Of a stretch of DNA of 64,000 nt, positions 13,101 through 26,045 are shown one piece after another (the stretch's first letter is position 1; the number at the start of each line of letters is the position of its first letter). The stretch lies in contig JBHGNT010000016.1 of assembly GCA_043228905.1 (NCBI GenBank), forward strand, positions 2,790,001 through 2,854,000, given 5' to 3'. The stretch is from Azolla caroliniana (lineage: Eukaryota > Polypodiophyta). The notes under the pieces were generated by a model that saw only the letters and a list, made by a program, of their open reading frames with translations, did not search any database and had not been told where the DNA came from. A program made the translations under genes and the position numbers.

Positions 13101-14506
13101 TTAGAAATTTCATGTAAAATGAGCGATGCTTTCATAAATTCCACTTATTGAATACTTGATTGAGGCATGGAAACTACTCTCACAGCGTTTCTGTCATCTC
13201 CTTCAAGCATAGATGGAAAAATTAGTAATGAAGACAACAGTTTATTAATGACTCCCACAGTTTTAACCTCCTCCATCACAAAGGAAGCTTGCCCGACAGC
13301 ACCAACCTTGTTAATGAACTTGGATTTGTTCCTTTTTATTCCAGAATTAAGGGCAAGATGTTCCGATGGAGCGTGGATCTCATAGGTAATCAAAAGAAGA
13401 GCCTCATAAACTCTATTTATCGGTCTTTGAGTTTATTCCGTTTTTCTTCTTTGGCTAATACTTCTTGCACATCCCAACCTTCGATTCATCCACCATCATG
13501 TAGCAACCCAATAAACTGAAGTTTATAATTGTCTATCTTGGTTTACCTTCAAATACATCTAATAACCCTTTCCTTATGCTCTACTTAATCGATAAATCTC
13601 TGCAATGGGGATGTGCTCCATTTCTTGGATGAAACATTACTTACTTTTAGAGCACAACCTTATTTGTACAAAAAATGAAAGAGAATTTATAATTGTTCAT
13701 GTCCATGTCCTGATCCTGAACCTCACAAAAGTGAATAAGTGGATAATTTAAAAGTGAATATATCCTGACTCTTACAAAATCTCTTTGATTCATAAGTCCA
13801 TTGAGAAGGCAAAACAATACCCCATTTTACATAATGGTATCCATATGAGGGATATAGAAACACTTCAATAACTTTGAGTTATGTTAGCTCAGTTAGTTTA
13901 AATCTAGTTTTGGATTTCTTACAGACATGACGGAATGAATCAATTCTTTTACAATCTCCAACCATTGATCCCAAGTCGCATTCGAAAATATGCTATACTA
14001 TAAATAAGCTTCTTTTATGTTTGTCCCTACAACTGTTTTGCACTGCTTGAATTCATGAGAAAATATAACAAAGCGTCCTCAAATTTATTAATGTACGACA
14101 CCTTCAGTAAGTACTACGATGTCAAAAAAAAGGAAAAAAGAAGTATCATATATACGTGGCTAGGAAGTGTGTAATGTAACTACACAAAGTAGAGTGTACC
14201 TGATCACAAAGAAAAACTGTTGCTTGTGGACATTTTCCAAAGGCTAGGCCTTTTTAACTGAAAGACATTTTCCGCTATACATACAATGGCTCCATGGACT
14301 ATGGTTTGGGTGGGGGTTATTGTGATCACAGGAGCAGAGTACTCTACTCCTCCACAAAGTCATAATATGTATCTGTTATCCAGACGTTTCTGCCCTGTTT
14401 TGTATTCAATATGGTGACATTTGTAGAGACCTCTTTAGTTGCAAAACAGTAAAATATATTTGGATTTGGGACCAAATCATCAACACACTTCTTACCAAAC
14501 CAACAC
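10114..14506. other. Intergenic space between convergent genes
   Basis: This 4.4-kb AT-rich stretch lies between the RID3-like stop and the PRAF-like stop, so it contains two 3' UTRs. I see no credible exon, RNA gene or recognisable transposon domain. The only clear structure is the 125-bp tandem duplication at 10818-11067. Confidence 0.6.
10818..11067. repeat. Two-copy 125-bp tandem duplication
   Basis: The block beginning CCATGGTTTCAACTTG at 10818 is repeated from 10943, with only a few differences over 125 bases (for example ATTGG/ATCGG and TGCCCC/TGGCCA). The near identity points to a recent duplication. Confidence 0.92.
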
Positions 14507-17500
14507 CTAAGGTTCACCTTCTCCTATGCTTGATGGAGCAGATGACCCAGTTGTTGGCCTGTGTGCAACACGCACATTATATTGTTCATGAACTCTAGCC
14601 TTATTTCGTTGCCACCATAGTTCAGCTTGCTTCTCACTAAAGCGTTTCCTACTGAAAATTCAACAAAATAATAGTTAGATGCCATCAGAGTAGTACAATA
14701 AGCTTTCAGTAGGGGATTTCAAAAATTTACCTGAATCTAACTCTTTTGAGATCTCTTGCGCCACCTGGTAGAGACACCAGTGTTATGTATACTCCTTGCT
14801 CATCCTGCTCAACCCATTCTACATCTGGTTCACACTCGCCTTCTATTGTCACAGTATTCCCTGATTGAGACCGTTCCCCGATTCTAGAATGGCTATCATT
14901 ACTTTCCTGTGTTAGTCTGTTTGGAGTTGGCATACCTCTTCCGTTGGCATGATGGATTCGTCGATCATCAACTAAGTAGGGGGTGGTACCATTAGTCATT
15001 GCATTTAACACAGGCGAACCACTTTTCTGATTATGTTGCGGATTGTTCCCATGAATGTGTGGTGATGTTGAAACATAAGGATGTGCTGGAATTTGTGACA
15101 AGGATGACAGATCTGTCTGAGAACTGCATACTGTTGCAGATCTGCCATAACGATGCATATCTCCAGGCATCCATTCTGTCATACCTTTCAGCTGTGTGCA
15201 TAGTAAAATAAATTCATTTAATTTTACTTTAAAAGGATAGGAAAATGATTTCAGATGGTGAACAGACTCCAGATACACTAAGGTTAAGTTGATCTAGGTT
15301 TTTCCTTGCTTATACCTAAACCTCTCAGAAATAGTTACAGATGTGGGGCTACTGTGTATTTGTTAGACTTCTGTGTTATCACAGATTCCATCAAATATTT
15401 CATCACATTTAGCTGCATTAAATGTAAAGATGAAAGATCATTCATTTAGAACATCATCTCATTACTTTAGTTTTCTTGTTCATACAATGACAGTCAACAG
15501 GATGCATTATTCTTGTACTTCATTTTTTGCCATTGTTTAATAGCTTTATTCGTTTCTTTCTTTGTTCTACGTGGTTCCTTGAATATCTTGAATCATGCAA
15601 GACAACTTTGCATGGACAGTGGAATGAGAGGGCCAATGGTTCCTAGACCAGAATACTGACAGGACCAGGGTAAGCTTGTGGTTGGTCATGCTAGTTGCAT
15701 TAATTATATTCTGATGTTTATGGAGGGGGGTTGGGGGCTTCTCTAATTTAAAGTTGTGCCATATAATGTCACTTTAGGATAAGTCCATAATGCTACTTCA
15801 AAATTGCGAGCGAGTGGGTCAAGCCAACACTTGGCAGCATACCCCAGATTTTCCTGATCAACTGGCTGAACACTATATGAGGTGCGGTTAATGCGTCTAG
15901 TCAGAAGTTGCACCTCATAAAGACACTTTATGTTTGGACCCACAAAGTCACAAAAAGTTGTGCATAAGATATTGCTACAATATTGTTTGCAGAGGTGACA
16001 CTTGGCAGCACGAGCCAGAAATTTTCAAATAAACCTGTTTTGATGTAGAATTTGAAAATTCTGCTTTACAGCTGATATAGAGTTATTTTAGATTGCCGAA
16101 AAACCTAACGATCTCATAGCTTATTTGCTCTCTTTCTGTACTACGCTCAGTGGAGAACACTGTAGAAGCTCTACTGTGCTTAAGGAGAGAATACTGTGCA
16201 TTTTCGTTGCTGAAATAGTTGTAAACTGTTGAATGTGCTTCTAGGGGATGGTTTCTCTTACAGAAGCCTTTTCAATTAATTATCAGTAAAAAAAAGTACC
16301 ATAAGGGAAGCCAATCTATTGGGCTATCAGGGTGCCAATTTACTAAGTCTTACTATGTCTAGGAGAAATCCAGCTTCCTGGAGAAACCCTAAGTCTTACT
16401 AAGCCCAAACTCTTGAGTTGGTTATTCATTTGTATGAGATTTCCCCAGTGGTGAAATTGCTACTAATTTCACATACTAGTCCCTTCAGTAAAAACACATT
16501 CACAGTTGCATTTCCTTTACAAGCAGAACATTGAAAGGGCAACTCCCTGCAGATGTAAGACAGAATCCAGGTCAACAAACTATGAGCTTCATAGGATTGA
16601 GGACTTGAATCTTCTTCTTTGTACTATAAATGGTTTCAACCGCCTGCAATTCACTAAATAAGCCATATGCAATACAAAACCAAATGCACTGGAACTATCT
16701 AAACTTCTGAAAATCAAATGTCCAGAGATGTTGTCATGTTCCTTCTGATAAGATCCATAGGAATTAGTGGCATCAAGGGCTAAACTTGAAAGCAAGTGCA
16801 GAGAGTATGCTAAACTTGAGAAAGAAAGAAAGAAAGAAATATTAACATTTTTAAGATTTTATTTGAAACAGTAGAACAAAAGAGATATAATGGTGTCTTC
16901 TAAATTTATAAAGAGCTGACAACAGAGAAAAATATATGCTAAAAGAACCCAAAGATTCTATACCATGTATAAGTATTGAGAGAAGCCACCATGATATAGA
17001 AAAAACACATTTGAGGATGATATGTACAATCTCTATTCTTCTACTTACAAGATATTCTGACATCTTATATCTGTAAATATAGTGCACCGCATATAAAGCA
17101 GGTATACTAACCTGTGTTGTCAGTGACTTGATCACATCTTTTGCAGCTTTACATTTTGCCGATTCTTCTCCAGCTATCCTAAGAGATTCTTGAAGTTGTT
17201 TTGCTGAGTGTTTCAACTCTGCATCTTGAAGCTGGCAACGCCGCGTTAAATTTTCAACCTGATAAAGAAAGTCAATAGAGATGAAGCTGATGGCAGTAGT
17301 GTTCCCATTTCTACTGAAGGAATACTTTTTACAGTCTTGATGCTAGAACAGAAATCAAGTAGAGGCAAATAATGACAGAAATGACTGCTTTAGCATCGAG
17401 ACCTTGGTATTTTCATAGCAGTCACTTCAGTCATTCTTACCGATGTGTGCAATTAACACTATGGATTTGTGATTGAGAGTTTGAAATCAATGAGTGGACA

Positions 17501-20500
17501 CGTTAACAATCATCTCATTGGTTTAACATTTTCTCTTTCTATGCAAGAGAAAGGTATACGAATAAAACTTCACAATGTCCTACTAGGGTCAGATTACACA
17601 ACAATGGTAAGACACTTGAACTTCCTAAACTTACCATCATGAGTGAAGTGTCTTCCAGAGAATTCTAAACAGGATATTCTGGCAACATGCTTAAGGATGT
17701 CCGAGTATGAAAGGCCAATAATGGAATCTACATATTCATTTCATGGAGTTGACCTTCTGTTGATCCAATGAAAGAACTCATACTGATTGATAAAGTTTGT
17801 GCCTAATTCAAATTTTGAATTGGATCAAATGTTGAGAAACATGCATTAATATGAATATTTTTAACTATGCACCATTTAGTGCATACCACTCTCTCTCTCT
17901 AGCTACAATAAGTTCTACTAGTGTCTCTCTCAAAAAATTTCAGTTCAATGGGAGTAATTAAGAAGCACAATGGACCAGAAAGTGATGAATGGAACATAGG
18001 AATAAGAGGCCAAAAGGAATTCCTCTAACCTTCACATCAGAGTTATTGGATAGTAAGAAAAGGGAGGCTAAAAGGAATTCCTCTAACCTTCACATCAGAG
18101 TTATTATATAGTAAGAAAAGGGAACTGCACTAGCTGATGCAAAATCATTGGGAATGAAGTTTTGGCCATCAGAAATACCCATTGCGTCAGAATGGCACGC
18201 AGAAAACAATAGATCACTAAGAAAAGCAGTCATCTTATGTTTCGAAACATGGAGTAAAACATGGCTTTTCTGTCTAAAAGGAAAATGCAAGGAAGAAAAA
18301 CTATACTTGATGAGGATCTTATACGGGCAAAAATGGTTCACCATAGAGAGCAGATACCACCGAGCTTCAAGCAAGGAAAAAGTAAAATTGGGCAATCCAT
18401 GGAGACAAAATAGTGATTGTAAATATCGGAAGGTCATTAATATGATGATTAGCTGCATCATAAGGGGAAAACGTCGGTATTACATGAGATAGAGCTGAGT
18501 TGAGAGCAGCCACAATAGTCATACAGGAAGTCTTCAAGCCGTTGTCACAAAGGAAGTTGATAAGGATTCATGCATGCCAAAGTGGAACCGCTGAGGTTTT
18601 GGACCAGGAGAGAACAGTAACAAACAAGATTACAACAATAGAAACAAGAAATCCTTGGGCAAGAGTTTAGTAGAAACCCTTAGTACAGTGTGGATCAATC
18701 AATTATAATTAGAGGTGACTTAAACATCTTGTAGCTTAATAGGACCCTATAAATCTACACCCTCGCATAGATTAACGCCCCTCGTTTTCAACCATTTGGC
18801 TGTATCCGCCTTCAGTTAACTTAACACCTCTTCTATCTAATAGCTAAAGCACTAATCACAATGTCAATGTTGTAATTTTAGCACTACTAGAAGGAATATA
18901 AACAGACACATTGAAAGCCAATGAACTCCATTTATCTGTGGCCTGTATAATAATGTGCACCCTCATCAAATTACAACAACTATTCTATTGCATTTATACT
19001 TGCATTGCTCTTCTATTGTGCTATGCATCATCAGTATGTTATTAGTGTTAATCTCTGACCAATGAAATTTCTAATCTATGATACTTCATAGATCATAGAG
19101 GTTTCTTTGGTCAGATCTTAGGTTTCTTGGATTAAGCTAATAAATAATAAAGTTATCAAGTTAACTTCAGTATAAAGAGAGATTAAAAGAGAGTTTTCAT
19201 GTTTTGAACTTGGTCCATCTTTACCACATGCCATTTGGAGCTATTTTAGTGGTTGGAACTATGGCACTTGCTGAAAACATATAACAAGACCCACAGAGTA
19301 TCATTGTCACTTGATGGAAGATTTAATAAAAGTCAGCTCTCTATTTCGGTGTGCTGAACCCCAAGCATAAAAGAAATCATAATGCTATAGATAACAATAT
19401 GTCACTCTCACAGATATGAGAAGTCTCTGTGTAAGATGTTTTGAGCTTCGCCAATGCACCAAACCCAAAACATGAAAGGAACTAATGTTATAGATGAGAC
19501 AGTAAGTAAGATTTCACCCCAACTATATCTGAGAAATCTCATTGAAAGTCACATTTATATTCACATGAAAAGGAGAAGCATAAATTTTCTCTTGAATATC
19601 AAATGCAAAGCATACAGAGCAGAAGCATGCAAGTCAACATAAACATTTAGGTTAACTGCTTGCTAGTACACCCAAGGACAAAGAATCAGTGAAAGTACGG
19701 TAGGATATACTTTAACCAGAAAAGAAAATTTACCAAAATATCTTATGTTTGACACTAAGTTCCTAGTTTTCTGTTCATATTTCAAAAATCTAGGCCCTAT
19801 ATTTAGGTGCTTCTGAATTATTTCCAACATCAGCATCATACTATATCTTATGAAATAAATAAATAAACACGATGGGCAATTCAGATATTTGTTGAATATT
19901 CAATTTCGCAAATTTGAAACAAGCTCTCCAAACTCTCAAAAGAATACCTTATTATAGAAGCACCTTACCTGTGTCTTTAACTTTACAATTTCGTGTGTAA
20001 GACTCTCATTTGTCTTCCTTGTATCATCTTCAATTAACTTGGGTAATGCAAGACCCATCATAGTTGGAGTGGGGGTAGTTGAACGAGGAGGACTTGACCG
20101 TCTGGAAAGGATAGGAGAAGTGGCTCTTGAGACTATCCTAGAGTGTGGAACTGAAGCAGAAACTAATTTTCTAGAATGCCCAAAACCTGGATGCTGGGAT
20201 GAACCATTTCTAACAGGAGAAACCCGATTACTTGATGATTCTGACTTCCTATTCCGCTTTGTATACGATTTGAATTCATTAATCTTAAACTGTTCTAGGG
20301 CTGCAAGTTTGGAAGCAGTTGGATGAGATCGAGGCACTCTTGGATCCCCCTTGGCTTGTTTATTATCAAGAGGGGGTTTCATGGTTCCCACTTTTCTGTT
20401 TCCAAGACCAGTATAATTCATGCCTGTTTCTGCTGTTTTTTTCAACTTGATGTAGCATGGATCACATACACGATAAGGTTTTTTAGGGTTTGGTGCCATG

Positions 20501-23500
20501 GATGCTTTTAATGCCTTTTTGGAACTGCAAGAATGACAGTACACTAGCCCGCAGTTGTAGCAGTTGTGCCGCTTTCTAGTGAACCCAAAAGGTTGTCTAC
20601 ATCCAGAACAGAGAGAATGGTCAGCTCCAGATACCCACTTATGAAGGCAAACAGCAGCAGTGAAATTAGAACCACAGGCGATACTTTTCACTTGCTTATC
20701 TTTCAGCGCTTCCACTAGTGTTGGAACCTTCCTATCCTCATAATCTCCATGTCCCAACCGTCCATTGGCACCTTTACCCCATGTATAGACTTCACTCTTT
20801 GAAGTTAACAGTGCAACATGGAATGCACCTGATGCAATCTCTTCCACAAATGTGTCTTTAATCTTACCTTCAACACGTCTAGGAATCTTTCCATCTGCAT
20901 GCGGATCTCCAAGCTGCCCGTAAACTGTGCTGCCCATGGTCAAGACATGTCCTGAAACAGTGAGTGCCACAGTAAGACTGTGACCACAAGCTACTTGGCG
21001 GAAATTTTGTTCAACAAGGGAAGCTACACAAGTTGGAACTAGCTTTTGTTCCTTGTTTCCATGTCCAAGACGGCCTTTGTCACCATCACCCCATGTGAAC
21101 AGTTTCGCAGCAGAACAAATAGTAGCACCAACAGATCCAAACATCACTTCTACCACTGCGGCTGTATGCCAAACTCCACAGGATACCTTGGTAGTTCGCA
21201 AACCCTTCAAAGACTCTACTTCCCTAGGAATGGACGTGCTAGACTTGTCACCATGACCAAGCACCCCAAAGGTCCCATCACCAAAAGTGAAAAGTTGCCC
21301 AGAAGTAGTAGCTAATGCAGTATGCCATGGACCACATGAAACCAAAGCAACACGCAAACCTTCAAGTGGACCATTTACTCTTTTAGGCGTCCAATGACTC
21401 ACATCATTACCATGTCCTAAAAGACCAACTTTATGGGTCCCATCACCCCATGTGAAGAGTTCACCAGAGAAGGTCACAGCACAAGAATGATACTCACCAC
21501 AAGCAACATGTTCTACGCTCGTATAAGCAAGTGCTTCCACCAGTTGTGGATGTAATACATCGGCATCAACTCCATGACCGAGACGACCTCCAGCTTCTTC
21601 ACCCCAACAGAATACTTCCCCATGCTTCGTAACCAAAGAAGCATGCCTACTACCACATGCAACCTGGACTACATCTAAAACAACTGTTGCTTCCATGGCC
21701 TTTGGTAAAAGAGCATCAATCTTAGCTCCTAAAGTTTGACCTACTCTATAGATTCCACCACCCAATATTCCATCTCCAATACCTTCCCCCCACATATAAA
21801 CATCCCCTAAGGGATCCGTATCATCTTGTCCTGAACCCTGACTTGATGAGCTTACAGCACTTGACATGCTTACTCTGAAAATATCAACTGATGTTCCACG
21901 CATTTGTGAATGCACACTATCTGAGCATACATCCGAACCAACAGAGTGTATCGAGCTAGCAGCATAGTTGCATTCATAGAATGCCTTAGGATTTGACGGC
22001 AAATCATCCTCCAGAAAAGGTTTTCCCAGACCAGGGCGGGGGGGTGAACCGTAGGGACTCGGGTTACATTGTGTCTCTCCAATATCCTGCAATTAAATGT
22101 CAACCATAGCTAAAGGCACTGTATCACAGTACACCCATGATAGCAATAGGAATGAAAACAACTCAAAGAAGAAACAAATATTGTTATTATATACAACATT
22201 CCAAACTGAAGGGAAGAAATTTGCATGCACCTGGGTCAAGCTGTCAGTACTCCCAAAGGGAGAACTAAATGGTGAATTCCTCTTGGTATGACCAACTGGG
22301 CTGTTGGCATCTGATGATGCTGCATCACTTTTGGCATCAAACTTCCACCTCCGGTTTTGATTGCGAGATATCCGTGCCCTGAGACCAGTGAACCAAACTT
22401 CAGCTTCTTCTTTGTCTTTGCAAATCTGTCACGAAAATCAGCTTGAGTGACCCATTGTCTTTGGTATCTGCCACTGTGCATGAATCTTAATTTCTTACTT
22501 AAAAGAATTTGCATAGAGAAAGAAAAGGTAATGCCGATAAAGCCTGATGATAACCCATACCAAATCAAGGGAGCGATCTTCACAAATCAAGGAGAAGGAC
22601 TGATACTCTTTCTCAGGTCGAGGATATCTCTGGAAAATAGCCTACAATCCCAAAAAGAAAACAAAAACTTTTACAAATGTTGCAAGAGAATATTTGTATT
22701 GTCTACACTCACAAAAGGTACAAAAAAGCCTAAAAGTTGAAGAAATTTCAGTAATATGAAATTTATCCTAGGATACACACCGTTCGTTGCCCTGGTACAA
22801 TTCTAGATACTGAGCTCAACTTAAGTTGCTTCTCTTCTTTCCCTGAGTACCAAATCAAAGATGTTTCATCCTGAAATACAACTACGCATTTAGAAGTTGA
22901 AAATCTAATCCGTACAGAAAATCAAAATTCTAAACATGCACAATCTCATCTGAAAGTCAAACTGCTACAGTTGCTCATTTTGTACTCACATTTGAAAGCC
23001 TGAATGGGCAAAATTTAGGCTTCCCCCTACGTCCATACTTAAGCAAGTATGCTCCTTTCTTCAGAGCAGTTATTGCCTTTAACAGAACATCAAAAGCAAA
23101 AGAGAAGATCATCATTGAGCAAAAATCGAACAAACACAATTGAGGATCAAACAATGTCACATGCCTGCAGTCACGAGTTCTGTGTATTAATTGAATGCTC
23201 ATAATTTGGGTATATATAAAGGGAGCAACTGGTTTCAACCTTAAAATAATGCACATGATCAAGAGAGTTTGAGGATTAGCAGCAACAGCTATTTCAATGG
23301 TGAAAATGGAATTATGTCTCTATGAAGTCTACATCAGGAGGGGCAATCCATGCCTATGTCGAACCTGTTAACACAGACACTACAGTGTTCTCATCATGTG
23401 AGATTCTTGTTCTTTACATCATTTTTTATCCTATCCAAAAGTCACCATGAGATGGTAGTTTTCTGAAGGCTTTTCATCAGGATGAGACCTAGATTTGATC

Positions 23501-23721
23501 AATAAGGTTTACTCAGATTAAGCAAACTCTCTTCTATGACAGCGCCTCTACCTCAGAGGCTATTTTCTTAAATACTCCCTAAGGCACACAAGGGCAAGCA
23601 AATTACAACAGAAGCTGAGCCTGAATAAAAGAAATCAACAGACGATATAAAATAGGTAATCCAATAAGAATACCTGTTCAACATCACGTTCTACTGGAAG
23701 GATGCGCAATTGATCTGCCAT
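14507..23721 (-). CDS. PRAF-type protein: PH, RCC1 repeats, FYVE and BRX domains
   Basis: Nine exons in coding order: 23721-23674, 23076-22990, 22870-22781, 22641-22561, 22425-22231, 22086-19969, 17258-17112, 15191-14731 and 14648-14507. They total 3369 bases, a 1122-residue protein starting [11 protein letters not shown]; the first seven junctions are phase 0 and the last is phase 2. Domains: PH (about residues 16-140); RCC1 repeats (about 259-645), with recurring LFTWGDG and RLGHG motifs; FYVE zinc finger (about 649-718), with the plant variant [10 protein letters not shown]; a Ser/Arg/Pro-rich linker; a coiled coil in exon 7; and a C-terminal BRX domain (about 1043-1100, [20 protein letters not shown]). 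Length and order match Arabidopsis PRAF proteins. Family role: phosphoinositide-binding membrane proteins with putative GEF-like RCC1 modules, reported to act in cell polarity; that role is not shown by the sequence. Introns 6 and 7 are long (2.7 and 1.9 kb). The gene looks intact. Confidence 0.93.
18011..18126. repeat. 58-bp tandem duplication in PRAF-like intron 6
   Basis: Two nearly identical copies of about 58 bases begin at 18011 and 18069, sharing AAAAGGAATTCCTCTAACC and AGTAAGAAAAGGGA. Confidence 0.9.
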
Positions 23722-24179
23722 TTACGAAATCCAAATAGCTTAAGGTACTATAGCTCGATGATCTATATCCATATTCCGCATCAGGAGACCTATCTCTGTA
23801 GAAAAACGTCTTTTTTTGCCTTTTAAAAGACTTCAACTTCCAGAACCAATATATATGTATCCAAATCCCAACAAAGAACTTGTCAACAGAGATTGAGACA
23901 GAATAGCTACACAAGTTCAGAGGTTGCAGAAATCCGTCTTGCATTCCAAAAGGCCATGATTTTCACCGAAAGAAGTGGATATATATACATAGCTTTTCGC
24001 AGAAAGAGAACTTCTTGTTAACAGAGATGACATGAATAGATTTGCAAGTTTGTAAAGCTTGCAGACATCTGATCTTTTGGCAAGGATGGGGAACATATTG
24101 TCATATAGTGAAGCTAGAAGACAAAATTAATAAAAGAATACCAGGAGAATGATGGAGACTTCTTCTCAGAGAATGACGA

Positions 24180-24910
24180 AGTAGAAAACGCAACGTCTAG
24201 CCTTCGTTGTGTGGAGCAAGGAGTATTAGTTCAGCAGAGATCCATGGAAACTTTAAACAAAACTGGAGGATTAATGGCCCTGTCGTTAGTTGTGATGCAG
24301 AGAAAGAGAAAGAACGCATAGAGCAATGGAAACCTGAAGTGGATGGATCACACGGAGAAAATAAGCAGTGGCATTTTGTTTCGTGATCGTGTGAATGTTT
24401 AGAGCTTAATGGATCAGAGGCAGAAGCAATCGCTGGACTATGCTGTGTAGTCCTTACAGAAATAGACACACGGAGAGATGGAAAGCTTCGAGAGTATGAA
24501 TCAGAAGACGAAGTAATCGCTGATGCTGAGGAAAGTACAGACGGATCTCATAGATCTATAGAAACTGTAAAGAATGATGGATCAGAAGCAGAAGCAGAAG
24601 TCATGCCCAGCATTCGCTGTGATGCTGCGAAATTTGGTACATACACAGCGATGGTAACCTTATCGGATATATCAGAAACAGAAAAGAAGAAACTGTCTTT
24701 TGCTATGAGATGCTGAGATGGAAAGCTTAGAGAAGAATGGATTATAAAATGAAGAAGAAGTAATCAAGTGCTGATCGTTTGCTGTGAGATGCTGAGAGAA
24801 TGTTAATAAACACACAGACCGATGGGAATCTTAGAGTATGAAGAAGCAGAATCAGAAATAGTTTCTGAAGAGGATTAACACACAGACGAGGGAGGGATGG
24901 AAACCTTGTG
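24180..24910. repeat. Degenerate repeat field upstream of the PRAF-like gene
   Basis: Recurring blocks resembling AGATGGAAAGCTT, AGAGTATGAA, GATCAGAAGCAGAAG and TCGCTG-TGCTG return several times in the same order, at a period of very roughly 110-130 bases with heavy divergence. Seen by eye; the copy number is uncertain. Confidence 0.5.
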
Positions 24911-24964
24911 CTCCCTGATCACAGCTGAACATCAAAGAACAGACCGCAGGAAGTTTAGGGTTAT

Positions 24965-24966
<2 letters not shown>

Positions 24967-25004
<38 letters not shown>
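24967..25004. repeat. (GA)19 microsatellite, (CT)n in the sense of the PRAF-like gene
   Basis: A perfect GA run about 1.25 kb upstream of the PRAF-like start codon, reading as CT on the coding strand. Confidence 0.95.
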
Positions 25005-25006
<2 letters not shown>

Positions 25007-25199
25007 AAATGAGGCATATAACTAAACCTTCTGAGAAGGAAGAAAAGAAAAGTACCGACTGAGAGGAAAGAAACGTACTTTTCTGATATTCTTTTTCCTG
25101 GTAAAGAAGAAATAGATGATTGAGACCTCCGATCAGAGATGATAAGTATGATGACAACGATGAAGGAGACACCATTAATTAAATTATAAAGAGAGGTGA

Positions 25200-25650
25200 C
25201 CACATGTCAGAGACAGATCAAGAATTAAAAAAGCACCATTATTAGAACAGAGAAAAGCTTTATTAAGAGAGCCAGAAAGACAATTAAGTGGATCGAAACT
25301 CATGATTAAGCATATCAGAATGCTCGATTAAGGGGACTAGAATGCATTATTAGGCAGATCAGAATTAAGTAAACCAATATATGTGATTAAGCGGATCAGG
25401 ATGTGGGAGTATGGGGATCGAACTCAGATGCAAGGGGATGAGAATGAGTGATAGCGGATCAAAATACGTGCGTTGGGGAAGGAATGCATCATTAAACAGA
25501 TTGGCGTGCCTGACTAAGCAGACAACAATGCATTATTAAGCACTCAAGCAGACCAAACTGCCCGATAAACAGCAGAGAATGTGTGATTAAGCAAACCAAT
25601 ATCCATATATTGAGCAGACTAATATCTGTTATTAAGCAGATCTGAAGACA
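25200..25650. repeat. Degenerate short-unit repeat array built on ATTAAGCAGATCAGAATG
   Basis: A core close to ATTAAGC(A/G)GATCAGAATG returns about a dozen times in 450 bases, for example near 25300, 25322, 25346, 25384, 25533 and 25630. Spacing is irregular (about 22-40 bases) and divergence is considerable. All copies point the same way. Confidence 0.6.
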
Positions 25651-25749
25651 TAGAAAACTTGATGATGATGATGATTATGAAGGAAGCGATGTATCAATAA
25701 CGATGTGGTTAAAGATATGGTGATAAAACGCGGGTCAAGCTCATCTTTT

Positions 25750-25771
25750 TCTTCTTCTTCTTCTTCTTCTT
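25750..25771. repeat. (CTT)n microsatellite
   Basis: A short run of about seven CTT units; related TCTTCT tracts recur at about 25904-25921. Confidence 0.85.
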
Positions 25772-26045
25772 ACAGAATAATGTGCAAAGAATCTTACAGA
25801 AAAAGCTTCTGCTTTTACTTCTTCCTTCCTTCTTCTTCTGCTGCCTGCCTGTCTTTTCAGTTAAATTATTATATGTTGCTTCTTTTACTCAATTGACACT
25901 TTTCCGTCTTCTTCTTCTTCTTAATCCACCGTTATGGAGGCACCCTCATAGAGACAGAGACAGAGACAGAGATATGGCGAACTTCAGACTAAGGAAAGCG
26001 AAAGAAAAACAAAAAAAACTGTTCCCGAATGATTGAGTGGGTTAT

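Larger units (their letters stand above)
23722..26045. other. 5' flank of the PRAF-like gene: leader, promoter and repeats
   Basis: The 2.3 kb upstream (minus sense) of the PRAF-like start contain no coding exon I can support. They hold the CT/GA run at 24967-25004 and two fields of degenerate repeats, at about 24180-24910 and 25200-25650. The leader may contain an intron, but its splice sites cannot be fixed by eye. Confidence 0.55.

Noticed and set aside
10114-14506. Hidden gene between the RID3-like and PRAF-like genes
   Set aside because: No ORF has recognisable domains, and splice-linked exons could not be built on either strand.
14999-15211. Plus-strand ORF opposite PRAF-like exon 8
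   Set aside because: It is a shadow frame; the minus-strand BRX-containing exon explains the open frame.
25200-25650. CRISPR-like array
   Set aside because: The repeats are degenerate and irregularly spaced, and the DNA is plant nuclear.
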